From the NCBI GenBank assembly GCA_035544675.1, contig DATKCA010000258.1, positions 1-56,345 of the forward strand: a stretch of 56,345 nt of DNA, in the 5' to 3' direction. A program made the position numbers and the translations under genes. This DNA comes from DATKCA01 sp035544675 (GTDB lineage: Bacteria; Acidobacteriota; Thermoanaerobaculia; Gp7-AA8). This document shows, piece after piece, positions 7,563-16,004 of this stretch. Below the pieces are notes generated by a model, which ran no database searches, was not told where the DNA came from, and saw only the letters and a list, made by a program, of their open reading frames with translations. Numbering within the stretch: the first letter of the stretch is position 1; the number at the start of each line of letters is the position of its first letter.

Positions 7563-8777
7563 CTATTTCGTTCGGATGCGCACCGACAGCTCCTCCAGGT
7601 CCCCCGTGGTGGTGCGGGCGGCCTCGATCGAGTCGGCCGCGGCGAGGTTCCGGATCCATCGCCTCAGGTCCCGGATCGAGCGATAGAGCCGCGGCGTGGC
7701 CAGCCGGAGGGCCCTGCTGTCGCCGAGCTCTTCGAGAACAGGAACCAGGCGCCTGGGGTCGGCACGGGCCGCCCACTCCGTGGCCGGCCAACTGCCCGGG
7801 ACGAGGGTCTCAGCCCGATATCGGCCCATGCTCGCCCCGTCGAAGGAGATGAGGATCCGCTCCCCCTCCTCACGGACTTCGCCGACCATCGAGGCCACGC
7901 GGGCGATCCTGGCCACCGCGGCTCGCGTCTCCGGATCGGCCGGGATGACGATGAGACCCCGCGGCCGCGGCAGGAGCGTCCCGGTGTCGACCTCATAGAG
8001 GATGATCGATCCGCCGCGGCGGAGCAGGGCCGAGAGGTTGGTGCCGAAGATGCGGCCGAGATCGCCCGTGACGGCAGGCGGCTCGGAGAACCAGGCGCTG
8101 AGCATGGCGCCGGCGGGAAACGAGGGAGCGCCGGCGCTGCCGGCTTCGGGCGCCGCCAGGAATGGCGGCGCTCCACGGGGCGCTCCACTGCGCGCTCTTG
8201 AAACGATGACGATCTCCGCCGGCGTCACCTTCAGCGATGTCGCGGCCGGGCGCGAGATCGGCGGGTACGCTCCGCGCGACTCCTGGCGCTGGACCACCAG
8301 GGCGTCTCCCTCCGGCAGCCCGGCCGTGAGGGCGAGCTCCCCCACCGGGTTGTTCGCCGAGCCGTCCAGCAGGATGAGGCCGTCCTTTTGTCCGGTGAAG
8401 TAGAAATAGCCGCGCAGCAGGAGCGCGCGAAGGCGATCCAGCTTCACTCCGTAGGCCACCCCGCGCTCGGCACGCCAGGCCACGAGGTCGGCGCCGCCGA
8501 GCATCCACGCCCGCGGCAACGACTGGCCTTCGCTCCATTCCTCGACCGGCTGGCGCGTGACGGGATTGGCGCGCAGCTTCGCATCGAGCGCCGCTGCCGC
8601 CGGGATGAGCGCGAACGCCTCGGCCGCGGGCGGCACGGCCGCCAGCAGCCGCCGCTTCGGCTCGTCCAGCGGGAAGCGCAGCGGGACGCTCCTCCGCGGC
8701 GTGGTGGCGGTGAGATAGATCGCGACCGCAGCGACCAGAGCGCCGATCGCGAGCACGACCAGGATCAGCTTACGCAC
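7563..8777 (-). CDS. membrane-anchored hypothetical protein with an in-frame palindromic repeat insert
   Basis: A 404-residue protein that I do not recognise. Residues 4-23 (LILVVLAIGALVAAVAIYLT) form one membrane anchor or uncleaved signal, and the rest is probably periplasmic. It is rich in Ala, Arg and Leu and has no cysteines or obvious catalytic motif. The internal spread of short beta/alpha stretches resembles DUF3352-like secreted proteins, but that is only an impression. Residues about 202-218 (GAPPFLAAPEAGSAGAP) are encoded by a 50-base palindromic element at 8125-8174 and look like an insertion. The gene ends 77 bases before the DUF177 gene on the same strand and is divergent from the glycosyltransferase trio. 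Confidence 0.75.
   Translation of the reverse strand: MRKLILVVLAIGALVAAVAIYLTATTPRRSVPLRFPLDEPKRRLLAAVPPAAEAFALIPAAAALDAKLRANPVTRQPVEEWSEGQSLPRAWMLGGADLVAWRAERGVAYGVKLDRLRALLLRGYFYFTGQKDGLILLDGSANNPVGELALTAGLPEGDALVVQRQESRGAYPPISRPAATSLKVTPAEIVIVSRARSGAPRGAPPFLAAPEAGSAGAPSFPAGAMLSAWFSEPPAVTGDLGRIFGTNLSALLRRGGSIILYEVDTGTLLPRPRGLIVIPADPETRAAVARIARVASMVGEVREEGERILISFDGASMGRYRAETLVPGSWPATEWAARADPRRLVPVLEELGDSRALRLATPRLYRSIRDLRRWIRNLAAADSIEAARTTTGDLEELSVRIRTK
8125..8174. repeat. 50-bp palindromic element, copy inside a coding sequence
   Basis: Runs from GGAGCGCCGG to CGGCGGCGCTCC. The outer nine bases are inverted repeats, and each half forms its own hairpin, for example GCCGCCAGGAATGGCGGC. It has the same length and end sequences as the copies at 33904-33953 (intergenic) and 50837-50886 (in murG). 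It is read on the minus strand in the same frame as the murG copy, giving a 17-residue segment that starts GA and ends GAP. Confidence 0.8.
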
Positions 8778-8781
8778 CTGC

Positions 8782-8787
8782 TACTAT
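8782..8787 (+). promoter_or_regulatory. -10 box (TACTAT) eight bases before a GTG start
   Basis: TACTAT is followed by eight bases and then GTG at 8796. Transcription would begin at or next to the start codon, giving a leaderless mRNA. No convincing -35 box or ribosome site is visible. The same arrangement occurs before the genes at 27569, 15489, 21827 (minus) and 19964 (minus). Confidence 0.4.
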
Positions 8788-8795
8788 CCGCCTCC

Positions 8796-9986
8796 GTGAT
8801 TCTGCCGACCGCCGGCGTGATCGTTCACACTCTGGGCCACTCCGCAATGGAACGCCTTCGCGATGTCATCCGGGCGGCGGCCAGACGCGACCGCAAGCTG
8901 CGCGTCGGCATCGACATCCGGCCCTTCTACGAGCCGCTGACCGGCGTGGGGTGGTACCTCTATCACCTCATCCATCATCTGGCCGGGCGCGACGACGTCG
9001 ATCTGATCCTGTTCGGCGACGCGCGCGTCACGGACCAGGGACCCCGCCTCCACGCCGATCTGCCGCCCAACGCGCGTCATCTCGTATTCGATCTCCGCGG
9101 CCGCGTGCCGTCCCGCCTGGACCGGCCGCTGACGGCCGCAGGGTACGTCATCTGGATGTGGCTTCAGCGCTGCGACGTCGTCCTGGGCGCGAATTACTTT
9201 CTGCCGAGGCTCATGGGCGCGGTGGCGCGCCGCCGGGTGATCACGGTGCACGACGTGACGTACAAGCGGTTTCCCCACCTGCTGCAGAAGGAGACGCTCG
9301 ACAACCTCGAGGCGCAGATGACCCGTGAGATTGCCATGGCCGACGCTGTCATCTGCGTGTCGGAGTCGACGCGACAGGACGTGCTGCACTACTACGAGGT
9401 CGATCCGCGCCGCGTCGTGGCCATTCACTCCGGACTGCCCGAGCTGCCCGAGCCGGCACCGATCGACCTGCCGGCCCGCTACATCCTCTTCGTCAGCACC
9501 GTCGAGCCGCGCAAGAACCTCGGGCTCCTCCTCGATGTGTTCGAGCGTCTGGAGTACGACGGGTCGCTGGTCGTGGCGGGAAAGATCGGCTGGAAGGCCG
9601 GCGAGATCTCGAGGCGGCTGGGCGGGCCGCGGATCGTCCACCTCGACTACGTGCCGCCGGCGCAACTCGCCACCGTCTATCGCAACGCGGACGTGTTCGT
9701 GTTCCCGTCCATCTACGAGGGGTTCGGATTTCCGGTGCTGGAGGCGATGGCGCACGGGGTGCCGGTCGTTGCCGCGCGATCGTCGTCGCTGCCGGAGATC
9801 GCCGGCGACGCGGCGCTCTATTTCGACCCGGCGGACCGTGATGACCTGGCCGGACAGCTCCGGCGCCTGCTGCGCGACGAGGCCCTGCGCGAGGAGCTGA
9901 TCGGGCGGGGCAGGGCGCGCGCGGCCGCGTTCCGCTGGGACCGCACGGCAGAGAGAACCGTCCAGGTCCTCCGCTCGGTGTCATGA
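8796..9986 (+). CDS. GT4-family glycosyltransferase
   Basis: Cytoplasmic GT-B glycosyltransferase that probably transfers a sugar from a nucleotide donor in surface polysaccharide assembly. It is 396 residues from GTG 8796, or 379 from ATG 8847; I prefer the GTG because a -10 box lies eight bases upstream. The N-terminal half has the LRVGIDIRPF donor/acceptor loop, TGVGWYL and VHDVTYKRFP. The C-terminal half has FVSTVEPRKNL, PSIYEGFGFPVLEAMA (the EGFGFPxLE motif, in the E-x7-E catalytic position) and VPVVAARSSSLPE. These define the mannosyltransferase-like GT4 group. It overlaps the next gene by four bases (ATGA), starting a three-gene glycosyltransferase operon. Confidence 0.9.
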   Translation: MILPTAGVIVHTLGHSAMERLRDVIRAAARRDRKLRVGIDIRPFYEPLTGVGWYLYHLIHHLAGRDDVDLILFGDARVTDQGPRLHADLPPNARHLVFDLRGRVPSRLDRPLTAAGYVIWMWLQRCDVVLGANYFLPRLMGAVARRRVITVHDVTYKRFPHLLQKETLDNLEAQMTREIAMADAVICVSESTRQDVLHYYEVDPRRVVAIHSGLPELPEPAPIDLPARYILFVSTVEPRKNLGLLLDVFERLEYDGSLVVAGKIGWKAGEISRRLGGPRIVHLDYVPPAQLATVYRNADVFVFPSIYEGFGFPVLEAMAHGVPVVAARSSSLPEIAGDAALYFDPADRDDLAGQLRRLLRDEALREELIGRGRARAAAFRWDRTAERTVQVLRSVS

Positions 9987-11008
9987 GACGACATCCGCTG
10001 CGGGTCGTCATCGATGGCCGGCCGCTGGTCGGCAACCGCACCGGCATCGGCGTGCACGCGGCGGAGATCGCCCGCCGGCTCGGCGTGGAGCCTCCGCCTC
10101 TGATCGGCTCGCATGCCGAGATCGAGGATCGCACCGGCATCGAGGGGTGCCGCTTCGCCGTCCATCGCTATCCTCTCGGTGTGCTCTGGCAGCAGCTGGC
10201 CATGCCCGGGCTGGAGGGTGACGTCGTATGGGGCCCGCACGGGACGCTCCCGCTCTCGCTCGGGAAACCGGCCGTCGTGTCCATTCACGACTTCACGTCG
10301 ATCACGATGCCCGGCCGGCACAGGCTGAAAACGGTCTTCTCGTTCAACCTGTTCATCGGTGAGAGCCTGGCCATGGCCAGCCGGATCGCGGCGGTGTCGC
10401 GAGCGACGGCGGAGGAGGCGATGCGCGGCTTCGGAGTTCCGGCCCGGAAGATCGAGATCGTGCCGAACGGCGTCGACGAGTTCTTCTCGCCCGGCGGCGA
10501 GGAAGGGAACTACATCCTGTATGTGGGCACACTCGAGCCGCGCAAGGGCGTGGCCGATCTCATCGCCGTCTGGGAATCGCTGCCGGCGCCACGGCCGCGG
10601 CTGGTGCTGTGCGGCGATCCGGGATGGCGGACGAGCATCGCCAACGAGGCGGTCGAGATCGCAGGCTTCGTCACCCGCGAGCGGCTGCGCGATCTCTATC
10701 GCGGCGCCATGGCGTTCGTGTATCCGTCACGGTTCGAAGGCTTCGGCATCCCGCCGCTCGAGGCGATGGCGTGCGGTGCGCCGGTGATCGCCTCGCGCAC
10801 CGGGGCGATTCCCGAGTACGCCGGAGAGGCGGCTTTGACCGTCAGGCCCGGCGACCGCGGGGAGCTGCGGGCGGCCCTCGTGCGCCTGCTGGGCGACGCG
10901 GGACTGCGCCGCGAGCTGCGAGCGCGCGGCGCGATGCGAGCGGCCGCCTACTCCTGGGACGAGAGCGCCCGGAGGATGACCGAGCTGCTCGTCGAGGCGG
11001 CCCGATGA
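9983..11008 (+). CDS. GT4-family glycosyltransferase
   Basis: The second of three overlapping glycosyltransferases, 341 residues. It starts MRRHPLRVVIDGRPLVGNRTGIGVH. The N-domain shows IHDFTSITMPGRH and VSRATAEEAM. The C-domain has YVGTLEPRKGV, PSRFEGFGIPPLEAMACG (E-x7-E motif) and VIASRTGAIPEYAG. Length and motifs fit a compact GT4 enzyme. ATGA overlaps at both ends couple it to its neighbours, so all three proteins are probably made together and may add successive sugars to one lipid-linked glycan. No flippase, polymerase or sugar-nucleotide genes are adjacent, so the product is unknown. Confidence 0.9.
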   Translation: MRRHPLRVVIDGRPLVGNRTGIGVHAAEIARRLGVEPPPLIGSHAEIEDRTGIEGCRFAVHRYPLGVLWQQLAMPGLEGDVVWGPHGTLPLSLGKPAVVSIHDFTSITMPGRHRLKTVFSFNLFIGESLAMASRIAAVSRATAEEAMRGFGVPARKIEIVPNGVDEFFSPGGEEGNYILYVGTLEPRKGVADLIAVWESLPAPRPRLVLCGDPGWRTSIANEAVEIAGFVTRERLRDLYRGAMAFVYPSRFEGFGIPPLEAMACGAPVIASRTGAIPEYAGEAALTVRPGDRGELRAALVRLLGDAGLRRELRARGAMRAAAYSWDESARRMTELLVEAAR

Positions 11009-12030
11009 GAATCGGAATCGACGCGCGGAAGATGAGGGATTACGGGATCGGCACGTACATTCGCGGCCTCATGGCCGGGTTGTCGGAGTGCCGCGGAGAT
11101 GAGGAGTACGTCATCTTCGGGCCGGAGAACGCACGCCCGGCCGTGCTGCCGGACGGCTTCCGCTACCACGCCGTCGAGGCGCCCCACTACTCCATCCGCG
11201 AGCTCTTCGTGATGGGACGGGCCATCGCCCGGGCGGACCTCGATGTCTTTCACGCTCCTCACTACGTGGTGCCGTTCACGCCATGCCCGACCGTGGTGAC
11301 CATCCACGACCTGATCCATCTGCACGTGCGGCACAGGAATCCGCTGGCGGCGCTGTACGCGCGCACGATGCTCTGGCGCGCGGTGCGGAGGTCGCGGCGG
11401 GTGATCACGGTCTCGGAAACGGTGAAGAGGGAGATCGAGGCCGCGTTTCCCGGCGCCGCCGTGACGGTCACGCCGAACGGGGTGGGCGCGCCGTTCCGTC
11501 CTTCGCTCCGCACCAGCCCGGGCCCGAGCTACTTCCTGTACGTCGGAAACGACAAGCCTCACAAGAACGTGGAGCGCACGGTCGAGGAGTTCGGGCTGTT
11601 GCGAGGGGAGAAGCCGAAGGTGTCGCTCCTCTTGGTGGGAGCGCCGTTCGAGCGCTTCCACGCCACGCCGGGGGTGATCGCGCCGGGGTTCCTCGAGACC
11701 GACGAGCTGGCGGCGCTCTACCGCCATGCCGTCGCGCTCGTGCAGCCCAGCCGCGAAGAGGGGTTCGGGCTGCCCGCACTGGAGGCCATGGCATCGGGGA
11801 CGGCCGTCATCACGTCCACGCATCCGGCGCTGGTGGAAGTGACCGGAGACGCGGCGCTGCACGTGGACGTGGAATCGGCGGGCGCGCTGGCGGCGGCGAT
11901 GCGCGAGTTGATGGACGATTCAACACGCCGCGACGCGCTCGCGCAGCGGGGCATGGAGCGCGCGAAAGAGTTCACGTGGAAGCGCTGCGCGGAGCTCACG
12001 CGCCAGGTCTATCTCGCCGCGCGAGCGTGA
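11005..12030 (+). CDS. GT4-family glycosyltransferase
   Basis: The third of the trio, 341 residues from the ATG at 11005, which overlaps the previous stop as ATGA. The N-terminus MRIGIDARKMRDYGIGTYIR is the same GID-R-G-G-Y fold start as in its neighbours. VHDLIHLHV follows near residue 105. The C-domain shows YVGNDKPHKNV (GNxxxxKN, the donor phosphate region), PSREEGFGLPALEAMASG and VITSTHPALVEVTGDAALHV. It closes the operon, and an AT-rich stretch with a new promoter begins within 50 bases. Its substrate cannot be inferred. Confidence 0.9.
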   Translation: MRIGIDARKMRDYGIGTYIRGLMAGLSECRGDEEYVIFGPENARPAVLPDGFRYHAVEAPHYSIRELFVMGRAIARADLDVFHAPHYVVPFTPCPTVVTIHDLIHLHVRHRNPLAALYARTMLWRAVRRSRRVITVSETVKREIEAAFPGAAVTVTPNGVGAPFRPSLRTSPGPSYFLYVGNDKPHKNVERTVEEFGLLRGEKPKVSLLLVGAPFERFHATPGVIAPGFLETDELAALYRHAVALVQPSREEGFGLPALEAMASGTAVITSTHPALVEVTGDAALHVDVESAGALAAAMRELMDDSTRRDALAQRGMERAKEFTWKRCAELTRQVYLAARA

Positions 12031-12079
12031 AACCATCGTGGAACACTGCGTTCGGATATCCATTTTGATAAACAAATGC

Positions 12080-12108
12080 TTGACAATATGTTTTATTGAT
12101 CGCATATT
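12080..12108 (+). promoter_or_regulatory. Sigma-70-like promoter (TTGACA - 17 - CATATT)
   Basis: The -35 box TTGACA at 12080-12085 is a perfect match. The spacer is 17 bases, and the -10 box CATATT at 12103-12108 matches the consensus at four of six positions. The surroundings are far more AT-rich than the rest of the window. Transcription should start near 12115 and read into the small RNA and the lysine-rich gene. Confidence 0.75.
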
Positions 12109-12114
12109 TACGAC

Positions 12115-12244
12115 AAGAAATGATGATCGCCAGAAACTGGTCAATTGATTCAGTCACTGTTGAAGGTCTTCAGCATCAGTCTCTCCTCTCCTCCCCCCTA
12201 CCAACGGTTTCAAGTTTGCCGGAGCATTCGTCCGGCAGTTTTTT
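12115..12244 (+). ncRNA. putative small RNA (about 130 nt) with C/U-rich region and own terminator
   Basis: The transcript would start near 12115, downstream of a strong promoter, and end at an intrinsic terminator at 12218-12244. No supported open reading frame fits inside. A pyrimidine stretch TCTCCTCTCCTCCCCCCTA at about 12182-12200 is predicted single-stranded and could pair with purine-rich ribosome-binding sites, as the C-rich loops of some regulatory RNAs do. Alternatively this is a 5' leader that controls the lysine-rich gene at 12299 by attenuation. The family is not recognised. Promoter and terminator are seen; RNA function is inference. Confidence 0.5.
12218..12244 (+). terminator. 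intrinsic terminator or attenuator
   Basis: The stem GCCGGA (12218-12223) pairs with TCCGGC (12231-12236) around a seven-base loop and is followed by AGTTTTTT. It would end the small RNA, or act as an attenuator before the lysine-rich gene. Confidence 0.75.
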
Positions 12245-12298
12245 GCCAAATAGGCGCGACCGGGAGGTCCCGTACGGCATGAAAGGTGGTGAATGCTA

Positions 12299-12358
12299 AT
12301 GGCCACGAAGAAGAAGGCAGCCAAGAAGGGCAGCAAGAAGTCCTCGAAGAAGAGATAA
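12299..12358 (+). CDS. 19-residue lysine/serine-rich micro-protein
   Basis: Reads MATKKKAAKKGSKKSSKKR, ten Lys and one Arg in 19 residues, with alanine and serine between. The composition resembles tails of histone H1-like or HU-tail proteins, so binding to nucleic acid is plausible. A strong AAAGGTGGTGA ribosome site lies eight to ten bases upstream. A six-codon reading frame (ATG at 12280) ends in TAATG overlapping this start, which may add coupling. The gene lies between two intrinsic terminators and is expressed, if at all, from the promoter at 12080. It is too short for routine gene calling. Evidence is the ribosome site, dedicated terminator and biased composition; function is unknown. 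Confidence 0.6.
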   Translation: MATKKKAAKKGSKKSSKKR

Positions 12359-12391
12359 CAACATCATCACCATAATCTGGGGAGTCGTAAT

Positions 12392-12420
12392 GCGGGGCCC
12401 ATCCGGGCCCCGCTTTTTTT
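12392..12420 (+). terminator. strong intrinsic terminator after the lysine-rich micro-gene
   Basis: GCGGGGCCC (12392-12400) pairs with GGGCCCCGC (12405-12413) around a four-base loop and is followed by seven T. It lies 33 bases after the micro-gene stop and immediately before the next start codon. A CATAAT box at 12371-12376 could drive the next gene, which would place this hairpin in its leader. Confidence 0.88.
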
Positions 12421-12422
12421 CC

Positions 12423-13094
12423 ATGAGATCAGCACTCGTCGTCCTCGCCCTCTCTCTCACCCAACCGGCCCAGGCGGCCGATCTGGTCGTCCGGCACGCT
12501 TTCCAGTCCACCGTGCCACGCGGAGCCGTCCGCAAAGTGGTCGTGGAGATCCCGTCCGGCCACATCACCATCCGCAATGGAGCCGCGGACCTCCTCTCCG
12601 TCTCCGGCCAGGCCACCCGCGAGCCGGACGGCCCGCGCAGCGTCGCCAAGCAGCAGCGGATCGTCGACGACATCACGGTCGAGATCTACTCGAGCAACGA
12701 CGAGTCGATCGTCCGCCGCCGCTTCGGACCGAACGCGAGCAACTTCACCGGACAGACCTTCACCAGCTACAAGCTCCTCCTGGACCTGCCGCCCGACGTC
12801 GATGTGGTGCTGCTCACCCGCGCCGGTGAAATCGACATCGACGGGACGTTCGGCAACATCGAGGTGAACCTGCGCGCCGGCGAAGTCCGCGTGCGCACTC
12901 CTCACCAGGGCGTCCGGCAGCTCAACGCCTCCTGCCGCGCCGGCGAGATCCGCGCGAACCTCGGCGCCGAGACCCTGACGCGCTCGGGCCTCTTCCCGCG
13001 GAGCATCCGCTATCGCAACGCATCCGGACACTCCACCGTCGATCTGCACGTCACGGCCGGGGAGATTGACGTAGTCCTTAGTCCTAGTCCTTAG
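12423..13094 (+). CDS. secreted hypothetical protein, beta-rich (DUF4097-like)
   Basis: Encodes 223 residues from ATG 12423. Residues 1-19 (MRSALVVLALSLTQPAQAA) are a signal peptide, so the product is periplasmic or exported. The mature part is a right-handed repeat of short strands, with three copies of a T/R-AGEI/V motif (TRAGEIDIDG, RAGEVRVRT, TAGEIDVVL). This resembles DUF4097/DUF2154-type beta-solenoid proteins, whose function is unknown. No ribosome site is seen; the start directly follows a terminator T-run. The final residues (VLSPSP) and the stop codon are encoded by a TCCTTAG heptamer repeat, so the natural C-terminus may have been altered by the repeat. Confidence 0.75.
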   Translation: MRSALVVLALSLTQPAQAADLVVRHAFQSTVPRGAVRKVVVEIPSGHITIRNGAADLLSVSGQATREPDGPRSVAKQQRIVDDITVEIYSSNDESIVRRRFGPNASNFTGQTFTSYKLLLDLPPDVDVVLLTRAGEIDIDGTFGNIEVNLRAGEVRVRTPHQGVRQLNASCRAGEIRANLGAETLTRSGLFPRSIRYRNASGHSTVDLHVTAGEIDVVLSPSP

Positions 13095-13117
13095 TCCTTA
13101 GTCCTTAGTCCTTAGGA
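13071..13117. repeat. TAGTCCT heptamer tandem repeat
   Basis: About six units of TAGTCCT, one of them a base short. The repeat starts inside the preceding gene and provides its stop codon. A degenerate inverted piece (CTAGGGACTAAGG) lies at about 13156-13168. The rest of the gap to 13172 shows nothing else. Confidence 0.85.
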
Positions 13118-13171
13118 GGCCGCCGCCCAGCCACGACATGATCTCGTCGTTCTCCTAGGGACTAAGGTTGC

Positions 13172-13708
13172 TTAGAGCCGCTCCAGGTCCACGTGAATCC
13201 GCTGCGCGCCGCGAATCCCGCGCAGTGCGTCGCGGGCGGCATCCTTCTGCAGCTCGTGGCGCACCTTGCCGGTCACACGCACGACGCCGCCGTCGACGCT
13301 GACCCGGAGCACACAGCCGCCCAACGAGCCGGTGGTGGCGAGCTGGCGCTCGACCTCGCGGCGGATCCCGTCGTCGTCAATGGGAGCTTCCGGCACGATC
13401 AGGTTCGCCACGCGGGTGTGTCCGAGGCCCCGAACGACGCCAGCGGCGCGCTCGGCATTCTCAGATGTGGCCGTGCCGCGCAGAACGACGATGCCGCCGG
13501 CATTGCGGACCATGAGGTCCTGGACGGAGATCTTTGCGTCGTTCAACGCCTGCACGATGGCCAGGTCGGATGTGTCAGCGGCCGCCATCCTCGCCTCGAC
13601 GGCCGGCGTCGCCGGCGCTGCGCCGTCATGCCGCACTGCGATGGTGATGATTCCTGCTGCGACTGCCACGACGGCGATGGCCGCCGCCGATTTGTTCCGG
13701 GTGGTCAT
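13172..13708 (-). CDS. BON-domain protein, membrane-anchored or secreted
   Basis: Encodes 178 residues from ATG 13706-13708, which is preceded by a GAGAGGA ribosome site. Residues 7-25 (SAAAIAVVAVAAGIITIAV) form a signal or anchor. Two BON domains follow, at about 48-105 (DLAIVQALNDAKISVQDLMV) and 112-175 (DDDGIRREVERQL). Each has the helix plus VDGGVVRVTGKV-type strands seen in OsmY and related proteins. BON domains are thought to bind phospholipid or to stabilise the envelope under osmotic stress. A longer start at 13741 is possible but lacks a ribosome site. It ends beside the heptamer repeat and is convergent with the beta-rich protein gene. Confidence 0.82.
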   Translation of the reverse strand: MTTRNKSAAAIAVVAVAAGIITIAVRHDGAAPATPAVEARMAAADTSDLAIVQALNDAKISVQDLMVRNAGGIVVLRGTATSENAERAAGVVRGLGHTRVANLIVPEAPIDDDGIRREVERQLATTGSLGGCVLRVSVDGGVVRVTGKVRHELQKDAARDALRGIRGAQRIHVDLERL

Positions 13709-13755
13709 GGCTCGGGTCCTCTCGTCCGCACGCCACTCCAAGCGCCGTGCCAGCG

Positions 13756-14800
13756 CTATCCCGTTTGTTTCACGAACGCCAGCGCCTGCTCGCGCGTGGT
13801 GACCTCACCGCGAATCTGCGCTTCCAGCAGCGCGCGCTTCACGCGGCCGAGCTCGGGACCTGGTGAGAGCGACGCCGCGGCGGCGATCTCTTCTCCGTTG
13901 AGCAGCGAGGAGAGAGAAAAGTCGGGCATCTCGAGCTGCGGGGGGCGTCCCGTCGCTCGGAGGAGCGGTGGAAGCTGGCGGGCCACCTCCTCCCCCGCGT
14001 CGTAGAGCGCGACGCGCCGATCGCCGTCCACGCCAAGCAGACCCTGCAGCGCGCCCACCTCGCGCAGGACGGCCTGCGACCATCTCCATCGCTTCGCGTA
14101 CGCCCGCGGATCTCGAACCAGCAGCGCCAGTGCGCCGGCGAGCGTGACGTCATCGGCGAAAAATTTGCCGCTGTCCAGATGGCCGCCGAACAGGACGCGG
14201 TCCAGGCCGGTCTGGTGAAGCAGGTCGACCGCCTTGCGGAACCTGCCGGCGGCGAAGACGACCGCCAGCTCGTACGTCACGCGCTCCGCGGCCACGGAGA
14301 GAATGGCCGGCGCGCGGCTGCGGATGGCTTCCAGCGTCCCCTCCTCGATCTCCATGCCCAGCGTCACGGCCATGCGGACGGCCTTGAGGCAGCGCAGCGG
14401 GTCGTCGTCGAAGTTGGAGGCGTCGATCATCCGGACGATCCGGGCTTCGATGTCGTCGCGCCCGCGGTGCGGATCGAGCAGCGCGCCGTCGTCCAGGGAG
14501 ACGGCCATGGCGTTCACGGTGAAGTCGCGGCGGGCCAGATCGGCCGCGATGTCGGCGTCCAGGAGGTCGGCGAAGTCGTAGACATGTTCGGCGTCGACGA
14601 CGCGCCAGGCGCTCAGGTGGCCGGCCGTGCCGAGGCGGATGACGCGCCTGCCGGCTGCGCTGGCCGCGGCGAGGGCGTCCGGCGCGGCCACATCGACATC
14701 GCGCGGCGGCACGCCGAGGTGTGAGTCGCGGATGGCGCCGCCGACGACGTAGCAGCCGGGAGGGATGGCCTGGAGGCGCGGGAAGCGGCGCAGCAGATCG

Positions 14801-14814
<14 letters not shown>
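13756..14814 (-). CDS. CCA tRNA nucleotidyltransferase / poly(A) polymerase family protein
   Basis: Class II nucleotidyltransferase of 352 residues that adds or repairs the tRNA 3' CCA, or alternatively adds A tails. The N-terminal head has YVVGGAIRD at 22-30 and the metal-binding pair DVDV at 39-42. RRDFTVNAMA at about 93-102 and DPLRCLKAVRMA, the base-recognition neck, are all diagnostic. The C-terminal half is helical with no HD domain visible. CCA-adding, A-adding and poly(A) polymerase members cannot be separated by eye. The N-terminus overlaps the end of the fumarylacetoacetase-family gene by 14 bases, so the two form an operon. Confidence 0.9.
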
Positions 14815-15457
<643 letters not shown>

Positions 15458-15488
15458 CTCCAGGTCCTACGTTATCATTCACCGCCTG

Positions 15489-16004
15489 ATGGCCCAGACC
15501 ACGTTGTTCTCCCGCGAGCAGATCGACAAGCGCGTTGCCGAGATGGGGCGGCAGATCAGCGCCGACTTCGCCGGGACGGAGATGATCGCCCTCTGCGTGC
15601 TCAAGGGGGCCGTGTTCTTCCTGTCCGATCTCGTCCGCAACATCAGCATCGACGTCGCACTCGACTTCATCCAGGTCTCCAGCTACGGCAACCAGAAATA
15701 CTCCTCCGGGGTCGTCACGATCCTGAAGGAGCCGCAGCTCGACATGCGCGGCAAGGCCGTGCTGATCGTCGAGGACATCATCGACAGCGGCCTCTCCATG
15801 CGCGAGGTCTTCAACTACATCGAGAACCGGGGAGCCGCGAAAGTGAAGACCGCGACGTTCCTCGACAAGCCGAAGGCGCGCAAGGTGCCGTTCAACGCGG
15901 ACTACGTCGGCTTCAGCATCGATCCGCAGTTCGTCGTCGGCTACGGCCTCGACTTCGCCGAGAAGTACCGGAACATCCCCGAGGTTCAGGTGCTCTCGGA
16001 GTAA
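15489..16004 (+). CDS. hpt: hypoxanthine phosphoribosyltransferase
   Basis: Purine salvage enzyme that converts hypoxanthine (and often guanine) plus PRPP to IMP/GMP in the cytoplasm. The 171-residue protein has normal length. VEDIIDSGLSM at about 95-105 is the PRPP-binding loop, VLKGAVFFLSDLVR the N-terminal loop, and VSSYGN the flexible catalytic flap. YVGFSIDPQFVVGYGLD is the base-binding end. A TATCAT -10 box ends ten bases before the ATG and no ribosome site is seen, suggesting a very short or absent leader. The 3' end abuts a 27-base CACAGAG palindrome that separates it from convergent uppP. Confidence 0.95.
   Translation: MAQTTLFSREQIDKRVAEMGRQISADFAGTEMIALCVLKGAVFFLSDLVRNISIDVALDFIQVSSYGNQKYSSGVVTILKEPQLDMRGKAVLIVEDIIDSGLSMREVFNYIENRGAAKVKTATFLDKPKARKVPFNADYVGFSIDPQFVVGYGLDFAEKYRNIPEVQVLSE

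Noticed and set aside
12096..12299. A 67-codon frame starting TTG inside the small-RNA region
   Set aside because: Its start lies within the promoter, it runs through a terminator hairpin, and it has no ribosome site.
12392..12420. Attenuator for the downstream beta-rich protein
   Set aside because: Possible given a CATAAT box upstream, but the hairpin plus seven T is more simply the terminator of the micro-gene; kept only as a note.
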